A stretch of DNA of 64,000 bases, from the NCBI RefSeq assembly GCF_003058085.1, contig NZ_QBUD01000001.1, forward strand, positions 124,001 through 188,000, in the 5' to 3' direction. The position numbers and the translations under genes were made by a program. Shown one piece after another: positions 37,266 to 46,271 of the stretch; positions within the stretch are counted from its first letter, which is position 1; every line of letters begins with the position of its first letter. Under the pieces are notes generated by a model. It was not told the DNA's origin, ran no database searches, and was given only the letters and a program-made list of their open reading frames with translations. Source of the DNA: Yoonia sediminilitoris. Lineage in GTDB: Bacteria; Pseudomonadota; Alphaproteobacteria; Rhodobacterales; Rhodobacteraceae.

Positions 37266-38335
37266 GCAGAAAAGCGGGCCGGTGACAGTGCGGCGACGGT
37301 CTGTGCGTCCAGTTCAGGCTGCCGTTCGGCGATGATGTCAGCCAGCAACTGGCTGGCTGCCGGGCTGGATTGCATACCATATCCGCCTTGGCCTGCGCAC
37401 CATATGAACCGGTCATCAACAGGATCGCGCCCCAGAACAAGCGTGCCGTCAGGGGCGAACGTGCGTAATCCGGCCCAAGAGGCCAGCAAACGGACGATGG
37501 GTTCCGTCACGTTGTTTTCATAACGCATCAACCCCTCGGCAAGTGTCATTTCATCGGGGTAGGCGTCATGCGGTTCGACCTTGTCCTCATCGGCGGGTGA
37601 CACGATCAGCGCACCGGCGTCCGGTTTTGCGTACCATGTTTCGCCAGGGCCAAAGAGCATGGGCCATTGGCGCACATCATGTCCACCCGGTGCGGGCATC
37701 CGCGCCATGGACCGGCGCTTGGGGCTAAAACCCAGCGGCGTAATTCCGGCCATCATCGCGATATTGTCGACCCATGCACCTGCGGCATTGACCAGATTGC
37801 GTGCGAAATAGCTGGTGGTGCGGGTGTTGACCTCCCAACCGGTCGTGATCCGCGAAATGCTGCTGACACCCGCCTTGGTATTGATCTGGCCGCCCTTCGC
37901 GCGGACCATTTTGGCGAATGTTTGCAGCAGCTTGTCGGTGTCGATGTCCCATGCCTCACTGTGATAGGCTGCCCTGTCAACCGCCTTGCGACATGTGATT
38001 GGCACAAAATCTACCGCCTCATCCATTGTGATGAGGTCAAGTTGCATGACGGTCCGGTCGTTCTCGAAGGTTGCGGCATTGTCCTTGTTCCCGACCATCA
38101 TCAACCCACGCGGGCTGAGGACGTCTGCATCAACATGAAAACACTTGCTGGCGGCATTCAACGCAATGGTCGACGGCTTGCCGTAGCTTTCCTCGAACAT
38201 TGCGGCAGAGCGACCGGAGGCATGATAGGCCAGCTGATCCTCTGTCTCCAGCACGACAACGCTGCCAAGCTCTACCAGCCTTGCCGCTGCCGAAACGCCG
38301 GCAATCCCGCCGCCAATAATCAAGAAGTCGATCAT
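37262..38335 (-). CDS. FAD-dependent oxidoreductase (D-amino acid oxidase family)
   Basis: 357 residues. The N-terminal FAD-binding IIGGGIAGVSAAARLVELG and the GRSAAMFEESYG segment place it in the DAO family; the C-terminal GQGGYGMQSSPAASQLLADI binds the flavin again. Relatives oxidise D- or N-methyl amino acids, and some act on opines; the substrate is unknown. It overlaps both neighbours by four bases (38332-38335 and 37262-37265), forming one operon with the aldo/keto reductase and the broken acetyltransferase. Confidence 0.9.
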   Translation of the reverse strand: MIDFLIIGGGIAGVSAAARLVELGSVVVLETEDQLAYHASGRSAAMFEESYGKPSTIALNAASKCFHVDADVLSPRGLMMVGNKDNAATFENDRTVMQLDLITMDEAVDFVPITCRKAVDRAAYHSEAWDIDTDKLLQTFAKMVRAKGGQINTKAGVSSISRITTGWEVNTRTTSYFARNLVNAAGAWVDNIAMMAGITPLGFSPKRRSMARMPAPGGHDVRQWPMLFGPGETWYAKPDAGALIVSPADEDKVEPHDAYPDEMTLAEGLMRYENNVTEPIVRLLASWAGLRTFAPDGTLVLGRDPVDDRFIWCAGQGGYGMQSSPAASQLLADIIAERQPELDAQTVAALSPARFSA

Positions 38336-39264
38336 ATTTCTTCCAACCTGTCTGTGGCTGGTGCCGGGGATATGCTGAGTTGGGTGGTTTTTTCGTAAAG
38401 ATCGGAATCCATATCGAAATCTGCCGCAGCCAGCGACGGGCCAAGCTGTTCAACCGACTTTGCCGAAATAATCGGCGAAACTGACGCTGGGTGTGCCGCC
38501 ACCCACGCCACGGCGAGCGTGGCCGGATGAACACCTTGTGCGTCGGCAAGGGCGTGCAGATCACGGGCAGTTTGATGCATCCATGGTTGGTCGTATCGTG
38601 CCTGATACCGTGGATCTTCGGTCAGGCGGCCGCCGCTGCCTTGCCCATATTTGCCCGTCAGAAGTCCACCACCCAACGGTGAATAGGGCACAATGGCGAT
38701 TTTCTGGTCTTGGGCCATGGGAAAAATCTCGACCTCGGCCTGCCGTTTCACCAGATTGTACATTGGCTGAATGACATCGATTTTCGTGCCAAGTGACCGC
38801 GCAACAGCCTGTGCCTTCATCACCTGCCATGCCGCATAGTTGGACACGCCGATATGCCGGATGGCCCCGGACGATTGCAAGTCAGCCAATGTTTCATAGG
38901 TTTCCTCAAGCGGGGTGTCATCGTCGAACCGGTGCATATAGAGCAGATCGACTGCGTCCTGATCCAGTTGTTTGCGGCATGTATCGAAATGGCGGGTGAT
39001 GTTGGCTTTGCTGGCCCCGCCCGCATAGCCGACTTTGGTCGCGATATACAGGTCGTCGCGATCTTGTTTGATCATCTGGCCCAGCAAGGTTTCGGACGCG
39101 CCTTCGCAATATCCGACAGCTGTATCGAAGTGGGTAATCCCGGCGGCGCGCGCGCTGTCAAACATCGCACGGCTGGCGGCAGCATCAGCTTTGCCCCCAA
39201 ATTGCATGGTTCCAAAGGAGATGCGGGAGACGGGCGTGCCGTTACGTATTGTCAAAATTCTCAT
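38332..39264 (-). CDS. Aldo/keto reductase
   Basis: About 310 residues of the AKR (TIM-barrel) family. Catalytic residues appear in THFDTAVGYCEG (Asp and Tyr), IATKVGYAGG (Lys) and LLYMHRFDDDTPLE (His). It is likely NADPH-dependent. The substrate is unknown. ATG 39264 (MRILTIRNG) is preferred over GTG 39270. It is first in a three-gene minus-strand chain linked by ATGA overlaps, with the DUF2306 gene just upstream on the same strand. Confidence 0.92.
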   Translation of the reverse strand: MRILTIRNGTPVSRISFGTMQFGGKADAAASRAMFDSARAAGITHFDTAVGYCEGASETLLGQMIKQDRDDLYIATKVGYAGGASKANITRHFDTCRKQLDQDAVDLLYMHRFDDDTPLEETYETLADLQSSGAIRHIGVSNYAAWQVMKAQAVARSLGTKIDVIQPMYNLVKRQAEVEIFPMAQDQKIAIVPYSPLGGGLLTGKYGQGSGGRLTEDPRYQARYDQPWMHQTARDLHALADAQGVHPATLAVAWVAAHPASVSPIISAKSVEQLGPSLAAADFDMDSDLYEKTTQLSISPAPATDRLEEI

Positions 39265-39303
39265 GCTCACAATCTTGCACGGACCTCGGCCAATGGAAAG
39301 CCG

Positions 39304-39975
39304 TCATGGGTGCCGATGGACCGGTCGCCGCTTGCGGGCAAGATAGAGTTCAACCCCGATCAGGTAGGGGACATAAAAGCCGATATTCTGTGCCAGATCA
39401 AAGCCGCCGGTGAATTGTGGATTTGACCAGAGCCCGCCGGTAGCAAGATACCACAGCCCATAGTGCACCCTGTAAAGCCAGGACCCCAGCGCCAGCCAAA
39501 ACAGGCGCAGCGCCCAATCGTGATGGGCGCTGATCCGACCACTGCGCGCATGGCGCACCGTTTGGGTCGCCGCTATCAGGATCAAAACGCCGTACAGAGC
39601 AAACCCGATATTCATTGCGGTCCCACCAATGGTGCCGCGCAGGCCAATATATATCAGCCCGCCCACAGCGGTGATAAGTGCAGACATAATGATTATCCGG
39701 CCCGACCACCGATGCCAGCGCGGTGCTTTGGCGCGCAAGCTTGGAAACAATTGCAACGGTACCAGAAGCGTGACCAATGCGCCGGTGATCATATGGGTGA
39801 AAATCCCGATGTTGGCTGTCGCATTGTCGGAAAAGATGTAGTGTGGCTCAGGCAACGCATTGCGCAGCCCGCCTTGCCCGAACTGCACCGCATAAAGAAC
39901 AAAGGGGAAGGCAAAAAGCATGGCAAGCAGCAACAGGGCTGGTTGAAGATAGGCTGTTGCGCGTCTTGTTTTCAT
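39304..39975 (-). CDS. DUF2306 membrane protein
   Basis: 223 residues with about six hydrophobic segments. The NIGIFTHMITGALVTLLVPLQ and HRWSGRIIIMSALIT segments, with conserved His residues, are typical of the DUF2306 family of predicted integral membrane proteins. Function unknown. It may be transcribed with the aldo/keto reductase 39 bases downstream. Palindrome copy F lies just upstream of its start. Confidence 0.82.
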   Translation of the reverse strand: MKTRRATAYLQPALLLLAMLFAFPFVLYAVQFGQGGLRNALPEPHYIFSDNATANIGIFTHMITGALVTLLVPLQLFPSLRAKAPRWHRWSGRIIIMSALITAVGGLIYIGLRGTIGGTAMNIGFALYGVLILIAATQTVRHARSGRISAHHDWALRLFWLALGSWLYRVHYGLWYLATGGLWSNPQFTGGFDLAQNIGFYVPYLIGVELYLARKRRPVHRHP

Positions 39976-40000
39976 ATGGCGAGCTTAGGCTGCGTGCGGG

Positions 40001-40024
40001 GATGGGTTAAAACCCATCTTACGG
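40001..40024 (-). repeat. CGTAAGATGG palindrome family, copy F
   Basis: On the minus strand: CCGTAA, stem GATGGGTT, loop TT, stem AACCCATC. The preceding flank (ACAGACACCAAA) matches copy A, 24 kb away. It lies between divergent genes (DUF2306 and the YghZ-type reductase), in the promoter region. Confidence 0.85.
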
Positions 40025-40126
40025 TTTGGTGTCTGTTGCCGCCAGCCCGTTGTGGGCAACCCTGTAGTTGACATCTTACATGCCCCGTGGTGCCTATCAG
40101 GTGCAAACAACAAAGGGGGATGTGGG

Positions 40127-41176
40127 ATGACTTACGTACCAGCAGAAAACCGCTATGACCGGATGACCTATCGTCGCTGCGGCGCGTCGGGATTGCAGCT
40201 GCCAGCCATTAGTCTGGGCCTTTGGCACAACTTTGGCCATGACACCCCGCATGACACCAAACGCGATATTTGCCGTACAGCATTTGATCATGGCATCACC
40301 CATTTTGATCTGGCAAACAATTATGGCCCGCCGCCCGGGTCGGCGGAACATGCGTTCGGTTCCATTCTGGCCGAGGATTTTGCCGGCTATCGCGACGAGC
40401 TGATTATCAGCTCCAAAGCGGGCTATCTGATGTGGCCCGGCCCCTATGGCGAATGGGGCAGCCGCAAGTATCTGGTGTCGTCTTGTGATCAATCGCTCAA
40501 GCGGATGGGTTTGGACTATGTCGATATCTTTTACTCGCACCGCTTTGACCCCAACACCCCGTTGGAGGAAACCATGGGCGCGCTGGATTACATTGTCCGC
40601 TCCGGTCGTGCGCTTTATGCCGGTATTTCATCTTATAACTCAGAGCGCACGCGGCAGGCGGTCGCCATTCTGAATGATCTGGGCACACCCTGTGTGATCC
40701 ACCAGCCATCCTACAACATGCTGAACCGCTGGGTTGAGCGGGACGGCCTGAAGGAGACGTTGCAGGAGCTGGGTGTTGGTTCCATTGCCTTTACCCCCCT
40801 TGCACAGGGTATGCTGACCAAGAAATACCTTGGTGGGGTGCCCGACAACAGCCGCGCCTCACAGGGGAAGTCCCTTGCCCCCGCGATGATTACCGAAAAG
40901 GCGATCGGCAATATCCGCAAGCTCAACGAGATCGCCGAGGGTCGTGGTCAGACCCTTGCCCAGATGGCAATTGCATGGGTGTTGCGCGATGGCGGTATTA
41001 CGACCGCCCTGATTGGTGCGTCCAAGCCCAGTCAGGTGGTGGATTGTGCCGGTGCCGTGGATAACCTTGAATTCACTGCTGATGAGCTGGCCCTGATTGA
41101 CCAATATGCAGATGAAGAGCAGATCAACCTTTGGGCCCAATCCGCCGAGCAGGTGAAAGGCGCCGCACAACGATGA
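40127..41176 (+). CDS. YghZ-type aldo/keto reductase (L-glyceraldehyde-3-phosphate reductase-like)
   Basis: About 349 residues. The N-terminus YRRCGASGLQLPAISLGLWHNFG, then HFDLANNYGPPPGSAE and IISSKAGYLMWPGPYGEWGS, is characteristic of the YghZ/MgrA-like AKR14 group. E. coli YghZ reduces methylglyoxal and L-glyceraldehyde 3-phosphate; the true substrate here could be a pentose-derived aldehyde, given the GH43 neighbour. ATG 40127 has AGGGGGA upstream. The stop overlaps the GH43 start (ATGA). Confidence 0.9.
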   Translation: MTYVPAENRYDRMTYRRCGASGLQLPAISLGLWHNFGHDTPHDTKRDICRTAFDHGITHFDLANNYGPPPGSAEHAFGSILAEDFAGYRDELIISSKAGYLMWPGPYGEWGSRKYLVSSCDQSLKRMGLDYVDIFYSHRFDPNTPLEETMGALDYIVRSGRALYAGISSYNSERTRQAVAILNDLGTPCVIHQPSYNMLNRWVERDGLKETLQELGVGSIAFTPLAQGMLTKKYLGGVPDNSRASQGKSLAPAMITEKAIGNIRKLNEIAEGRGQTLAQMAIAWVLRDGGITTALIGASKPSQVVDCAGAVDNLEFTADELALIDQYADEEQINLWAQSAEQVKGAAQR

Positions 41177-42777
41177 GCATGATCACCAATCCCATTCTGC
41201 CCGGTTTCAATGCGGACCCTTCATTCTGCCGGGTAGGAGAGGACTATTACATCGCCGTATCCACCTTTGAATGGTATCCGGGGGTGCAGATTTACCACTC
41301 GCGTGATCTGGTCAATTGGGACCTTGTGGCTCGGCCGCTGAACCGTGCCGCCCTGCTGGATATGCGGGGCAATGGGGATAGCTGCGGGATATGGGCGCCA
41401 TGCCTGTCCTATGCGGATGGCAAGTTCTGGCTGGTTTATACGGATGTAAAGCGGCTGGACGGTGCCTTTAAGGATGCGCCGAACTATATCACCACATGCG
41501 ACAGGATTGACGGAACATGGACCGATCCTTGGTACGTCAATTCATCCGGCTTTGATCCGTCTCTGTTTCATGAGGACGATGGCCGCAAGTATTTCATGAA
41601 TATGCAATGGAACCACCGTGGCCCCGGCACGGGCGGCAATCCGGCCCATGCATCTTTTGATGGTATTCTGTTGCAGGAGTGGTCGCCTGACAAAGGTCTG
41701 TTTGGTCCGGTTCGCAATATTTATCAGGGCACGGCCCGTGGCCTGACAGAAGCGCCCCATATCTTCAAACGCAACGGATATTATTACCTGACCACCGCAG
41801 AGGGTGGAACAGGCTATGATCATGCGGTCACGCTGGCCCGGTCCCGCGATATTTGGGGGCCTTATGAAAATCACCCCGATCTGCACGTGATGTGCGCGGC
41901 AGGATCTGATGGTCCGATCCAGCGCACTGGTCATGGCCAATATGTCGAAACCCATTGGGGCGCTCACTACCACACGTTCCTGATGGGCCGTCCTCTGCCG
42001 GGGCCACATGGTCCGTTTTGTGCATTGGGGCGCGAGACAGGGATAGAAGAGGTCGTCTGGCTTGATGATTGGCTGTACCTGAAGGCCGGAGGCATGGTCC
42101 CGCGCGCCACGGTGCCTGCACCAGTTGATGTGGCACAACGCCCCCCTACCGCTGTGCGTCGCACACTTGGTGGCAATTTGCCACCAGAGTTCCAGTGGCT
42201 GCGCACTCCGGAACGTGACCGTATTTTTCGTGAAGACCCTGACGCACTGGTCCTGATCGGTCGTGAGAGCATTGGCAGCTGGTTTGAGCAGGCATTGGTG
42301 GCCCGCAGGCAGGAACATCATGCGTACCGCGTGGAAACGATGTTGTGGGATTTTGCGCCCGAGACCTATCAGCAAGCGGCCGGGCTTACGACATACTACA
42401 ACAGGCACAAATTTCATGCGGCCATGGTTGGCCTTGGCGCGGATGGCGGGCGCGTGCTGACCTTGATGTCTTGTCCCGGTGATTGGCCGGATGGGGCACT
42501 ATCCTTTCCTGCTGCTGATGTCCCTCTGACCGATGGTCCAGTGGAGCTGCGCGTCGATGTGAATGGCCCCACCCAACAGTTTTTCTATCGTCAGAGCGGC
42601 GACTGGATTGCTTTTGGTCCGGCCCTCGACGCCTCGGTCATTTCGGACGAAGGCGGGCGCGGCGAACATGCGTCCTTTACCGGGGCCTTTGTAGGGGTGG
42701 TTGCATTTGATACTTCGGGCGGGGGGAAAGAGGCGCGGTTTACCAAGTTTGACTACCTGCCGGAGGGGACAGTTTGA
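41173..42777 (+). CDS. Glycoside hydrolase family 43 protein (beta-xylosidase-like)
   Basis: About 534 residues. The five-bladed propeller domain opens with NPILPGFNADPSFCRVGEDYYIA, containing the catalytic-base Asp (FNADPS). WAPCLSYADGKFWL, and LTEAPHIFKRNGYYYL with the general-acid Glu, follow. The last ~200 residues form the beta-sandwich of XynB3-type enzymes. No signal peptide, so it should act inside the cell on short xylo- or arabino-oligosaccharides. It overlaps the AKR gene by four bases. No sugar transporter is nearby. Confidence 0.92.
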   Translation: MSMITNPILPGFNADPSFCRVGEDYYIAVSTFEWYPGVQIYHSRDLVNWDLVARPLNRAALLDMRGNGDSCGIWAPCLSYADGKFWLVYTDVKRLDGAFKDAPNYITTCDRIDGTWTDPWYVNSSGFDPSLFHEDDGRKYFMNMQWNHRGPGTGGNPAHASFDGILLQEWSPDKGLFGPVRNIYQGTARGLTEAPHIFKRNGYYYLTTAEGGTGYDHAVTLARSRDIWGPYENHPDLHVMCAAGSDGPIQRTGHGQYVETHWGAHYHTFLMGRPLPGPHGPFCALGRETGIEEVVWLDDWLYLKAGGMVPRATVPAPVDVAQRPPTAVRRTLGGNLPPEFQWLRTPERDRIFREDPDALVLIGRESIGSWFEQALVARRQEHHAYRVETMLWDFAPETYQQAAGLTTYYNRHKFHAAMVGLGADGGRVLTLMSCPGDWPDGALSFPAADVPLTDGPVELRVDVNGPTQQFFYRQSGDWIAFGPALDASVISDEGGRGEHASFTGAFVGVVAFDTSGGGKEARFTKFDYLPEGTV

Positions 42778-42804
42778 CATCTGTCATTCAAGCTGGGGTC
42801 AGCA

Positions 42805-43623
42805 ATGCAAAGTGAGCTGTGCTTGTTCGATATGGCCCGGGGTGAAGCCACAGTGCTGTTGCGCCACGACGGGCATATTGAAGCCCCGAATTGGCACCCT
42901 GATGGCTATCTGATTGTCAATGGTGACGGGCGGCTGTTTCGTGTGCCGCTGGCCGCACCGGCATTGCATTTGATCGACACCGGTCATGCGACCGCTTGCA
43001 ACAATGATCACGGAATTTCACCCGATGGCAGCATGCTTGTTATCAGTGACAAAAGTCGGACGGAATCGAGCTGCATTTACAGTCTGCCTGTAACGGGTGG
43101 CGTGCCTGTGCGGGTAACCGACACTGTGCCTTCCTATTGGCACGGCTGGGCGCCCGATGGTCAAAGGCTGGCCTATGTCGGGCGGCGCGGCGGGCCGTTT
43201 GCGCTGTTGACGTGTACGGTGGCAGGCGATGATGAGGTTTGCGTAACTGATGCCTTTGACCACATTGATGGCCCTGATTATACGCCCGACGGCCAGTGGA
43301 TCTGGTTTAACGCAGAGCGCGAAGGTGCGGTGAACCTGTGGCGTATTCATCCTGACGGGACTGGCCTGCAGCAGATGACTGACGATAATGCTGTCAACTG
43401 GTTCCCGCATCCATCGCCTGACGGGCAGCATGTTGTGTATCTTGCCTATCAGGCGGGGACCCGCGGGCACCCGGGCGGACTGGACGTTGCCTTGCGGCTG
43501 ATGCCCGCAGTTGGCGGGTCGTCAAGGTTGTTGACCCGGCTGCATGGCGGGCAGGGCACGATCAATGTTCCCTGTTGGGCTCCGGACAGCGCGCGCTTTG
43601 CTTTCATGCGCTATCTTGCCTGA
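42805..43623 (+). CDS. TolB-like beta-propeller protein (PD40 repeats)
   Basis: 272 residues made of about five repeats of the TolB/PD40 type: WHPDGYLIVNGDGRLFRVPL, NNDHGISPDGSMLVISD, WHGWAPDGQRLAYVG, PDYTPDGQWIWFNAE and WFPHPSPDGQHVVYLA. No signal peptide. Relatives include oligogalacturonate lyases and cytoplasmic sugar-linked propellers. The gene follows GH43 by 27 bases and most likely shares its pathway. No enzyme activity can be assigned. Confidence 0.8.
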   Translation: MQSELCLFDMARGEATVLLRHDGHIEAPNWHPDGYLIVNGDGRLFRVPLAAPALHLIDTGHATACNNDHGISPDGSMLVISDKSRTESSCIYSLPVTGGVPVRVTDTVPSYWHGWAPDGQRLAYVGRRGGPFALLTCTVAGDDEVCVTDAFDHIDGPDYTPDGQWIWFNAEREGAVNLWRIHPDGTGLQQMTDDNAVNWFPHPSPDGQHVVYLAYQAGTRGHPGGLDVALRLMPAVGGSSRLLTRLHGGQGTINVPCWAPDSARFAFMRYLA

Positions 43624-43686
43624 AAAGGCTTTACTTTTGGGGGCGGTCCCGGCTTTTTGCCCCTGTAAAATCAAAGGTGGAACAGT

Positions 43687-44280
43687 TTGCACGGCATGCC
43701 GACAGCAAGAGCAGGACAAGTCATTGGCCTTTTGGGCGGTTCATTCGATCCGCCGCATGAAGGGCATGTGCATATCACCAAGGCGGCCCTGAAACGGTTT
43801 GATCTGGATCGCGTCTGGTGGCTGGTAAGTCCGGGAAACCCTTTGAAAACGGCTGGGCCCGCTCCGATTGACGACCGATTGCAGGCCGCACGGGCGGTGA
43901 TGACGCATCCCCGTGTGCTGGTCACAGACATCGAAACTCATCTGGGCACCCGTTATACCGCCCAGACCATTGCGGCGCTGCACCGCCGCTATCCGGGGGT
44001 CCGGTTCGTTTGGTTGATGGGCGCTGATAACCTGACCGGGTTGCACCGCTGGCATGACTGGCGCTGGATTATGGACAACGTGCCGGTCGGCGTCCTTGCC
44101 CGCCCCGGCGACAGGCTTGCCGCGCGAACGTCAAAGGCCGCGCGGATTTATGCACAGGCCAAACTGCCCAAGCAGGCCTCGCATGGTTTGGGGCGCAGGA
44201 AAGCGCCGGTGTGGTCTTTTGTTAATCTGCCCATGTCAGACCAGTCATCATCGGCAATCCGCGCCCGAGGAGAATGGTAA
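43687..44280 (+). CDS. nadD: Nicotinate-nucleotide adenylyltransferase
   Basis: Up to 197 residues. The nucleotidyltransferase HxGH motif is in [16 protein letters not shown], and the C-terminal [10 protein letters not shown] matches the ISSTxIR motif. It makes NaAD from nicotinate mononucleotide and ATP in NAD synthesis. AAGGTGG ends 6 bases before TTG 43687; ATG 43696 is the alternative. The stop codon overlaps the dacB start by one base. Confidence 0.93.
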   Translation: MHGMPTARAGQVIGLLGGSFDPPHEGHVHITKAALKRFDLDRVWWLVSPGNPLKTAGPAPIDDRLQAARAVMTHPRVLVTDIETHLGTRYTAQTIAALHRRYPGVRFVWLMGADNLTGLHRWHDWRWIMDNVPVGVLARPGDRLAARTSKAARIYAQAKLPKQASHGLGRRKAPVWSFVNLPMSDQSSSAIRARGEW

Positions 44281-45743
44281 TGCTTGTCAACAGGAGACAT
44301 CTGCTTGCAGGAGCCGCATCCCTGCTGGCCACGCAGGCAAGGGCGGAGGCGCCGTTGACGTCGATCCGGCCACGCGCCCGCCTTTCTGTCAATGACCCTG
44401 CTGCCCGCCTGATCGCGCGCGCCAATCTGTCGGGGTCGGTCGGGTGCGTCGTTGCTGATCTGGCGACCGGAGAAGTGCGCGAGGCGATTAAACCCGATGC
44501 CGCTTTGCCGCCTGCGAGTGTGACCAAGGCTGTCACCGCGCTTTATGCAATCGAAGCGCTGGGCGCTGCCCATCAGTTTGAGACACGGGTAATTGCTGCA
44601 GGTCCCATTCTGGATGGCGTTTTGGATGGTGATTTGATTCTGGTCGGTGGCGGTGATCCCAATCTGGTGACCGATCAACTTGCCGATCTGGCAGAACAGA
44701 TCAAAGCGGCCGGTCTGCGTGAGGTGAAAGGCGACTTTTTTGTCTGGGACAACGCGCTGGTCAACCTTGATGAAATCGACAACACCCAACTGGACCATGT
44801 CGGGTACAACCCAGCTGTGACCGGCCTGAACCTGAACTTCAACAGGGTGCATTTCGAATGGAAGCGCGAAGGCGCAAAATACACCACTGCCCTTGATGCG
44901 CGCAGCGAAAAATATCGCCCGGCCGTCACCACCGCCCGCGTCAGTGTTGTCGATCGCCAGAGCCCGGTTTTCACCTATCAAGAGCGCGACGGCGTCGATG
45001 ACTGGACCGTCGCCCGCCGCGCATTGAACAATGGCGGATCACGTTGGCTGCCGGTCCGTCGTCCCGCGCTTTATGCAGGAGAGGTTTTTGCGACCTTTGC
45101 CCGGTCGCACGGAATCGTCCTGAAGCGACCGCAAGAGCTGGCAGAGTTGCCGCAGGGCCGCGCGTTGGCAGTCTGGCGCAGTGCGCCGCTTGACCAGATG
45201 ATGCGGTCGATGTTGCGCTTTTCGACCAATATCACGGCAGAGGCCGCTGGGCTTTCTGCCACTGCGGCCCTGACCGGCACGCAGCGCGGCTTGCGCACCT
45301 CTGCCCTCGGGATGGCGCGTTGGGCGGGGGATCGCGCGGGTATTCAGCCGCACTTCGTGGATCACTCCGGCCTCGGTGATGAATCGCGCGTCTCGGCGGC
45401 TGACATGGTGTCGTTCCTGAGCGCCGATGGCGCAGCCGCAACACTGCGCCCGCTGATGAAGCGGATTCAGATGGTCGATGCTAATCGCAAGGTGGTCCGC
45501 AATCATCTGGGACACGTACAGGCAAAGACAGGTACGTTGAATTTCGTGTCCAGCCTTGCGGGCTATGTCCGCACCTCCGGGGGGCAAGACCTTGCGTTTG
45601 CCTTTTTCGGGGCTGATCTGGAAAAGCGGGAGCAGGGCAAACGGGCAGGTGACGAATCGCCCGCCGGGGCCAGACAATGGAACCGGCAAGCCAAGGCATT
45701 GCAGCAAAGGCTCTTGCAGCATTGGATCAAGCGCGGCGCCTAA
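44280..45743 (+). CDS. dacB: D-alanyl-D-alanine carboxypeptidase/endopeptidase (PBP4 type)
   Basis: About 487 residues. The N-terminus [22 protein letters not shown] looks like a Tat or Sec signal. The penicillin-binding motifs are PPASVTKAVTALYA (SxxK), an SxN-type motif in the middle, and QAKTGTLNFVSSLAGYV (KTG). The enzyme trims or cleaves peptide cross-links in the periplasm. ATG 44280 has AGGAG 7 bases upstream and overlaps the nadD stop. It ends overlapping the convergent TerB-like gene by four bases. Confidence 0.92.
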   Translation: MLVNRRHLLAGAASLLATQARAEAPLTSIRPRARLSVNDPAARLIARANLSGSVGCVVADLATGEVREAIKPDAALPPASVTKAVTALYAIEALGAAHQFETRVIAAGPILDGVLDGDLILVGGGDPNLVTDQLADLAEQIKAAGLREVKGDFFVWDNALVNLDEIDNTQLDHVGYNPAVTGLNLNFNRVHFEWKREGAKYTTALDARSEKYRPAVTTARVSVVDRQSPVFTYQERDGVDDWTVARRALNNGGSRWLPVRRPALYAGEVFATFARSHGIVLKRPQELAELPQGRALAVWRSAPLDQMMRSMLRFSTNITAEAAGLSATAALTGTQRGLRTSALGMARWAGDRAGIQPHFVDHSGLGDESRVSAADMVSFLSADGAAATLRPLMKRIQMVDANRKVVRNHLGHVQAKTGTLNFVSSLAGYVRTSGGQDLAFAFFGADLEKREQGKRAGDESPAGARQWNRQAKALQQRLLQHWIKRGA

Positions 45744-46159
45744 AGGGTGATATGACGTGCCCTTGCGCCCCGTTCGATGGCGGCGGCGTGCAGACGGTCG
45801 ATCTCCAGCTCGTCGCGGACTTCCTGTAGCATCCGTGCTTCGGGGCCGTCGATTCTGCCATCGGCTGCGGCCACATCACATGACAGGGCATAGGCTGTTT
45901 CATACAGGCGTTCGGGCAGCGCATCGCGGATCAGGCCAAACAAGGCCTCCAGCCCGTCCTCTGGTTCGAGCAGGTCAAACACAACCTTGGACATGCGTGG
46001 CAACCGTTCGGGGTCAAAGCCTGCAAAGACCGGCAGGTTGTTTATCGCGTTGCTCATCTTGACCAGTTCAGACGTGCGAATGTTTTCATCGGATGCCGAC
46101 ACGGCAATCATGAGTGCCACAAGTGCGTCTTGAGCAGTCATTGGTCCTTCTTCGAGCAT
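45740..46159 (-). CDS. TerB-like (tellurite resistance B) family protein
   Basis: About 139 residues, entirely helical in prediction style, with the two acidic motifs of the family: [13 protein letters not shown] and [16 protein letters not shown]. Related proteins bind metal through these Asp/Glu clusters; the cellular role is unclear. ATG 46159 (GAGGG 7 bases upstream) or ATG 46141 may be the start. Its 3' end overlaps dacB by four bases. Confidence 0.78.
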   Translation of the reverse strand: MLEEGPMTAQDALVALMIAVSASDENIRTSELVKMSNAINNLPVFAGFDPERLPRMSKVVFDLLEPEDGLEALFGLIRDALPERLYETAYALSCDVAAADGRIDGPEARMLQEVRDELEIDRLHAAAIERGARARHITL

Positions 46160-46271
46160 GGCTTTTCCCTCTGGTTGCTGCACCCATTTATTGACGCTGT
46201 GCCCGTCTCGCAATAGGGAGTGCGCCAGTTGTGGCCGTTGGGGTCATAATACCGAGATTCTGAGAGATACC

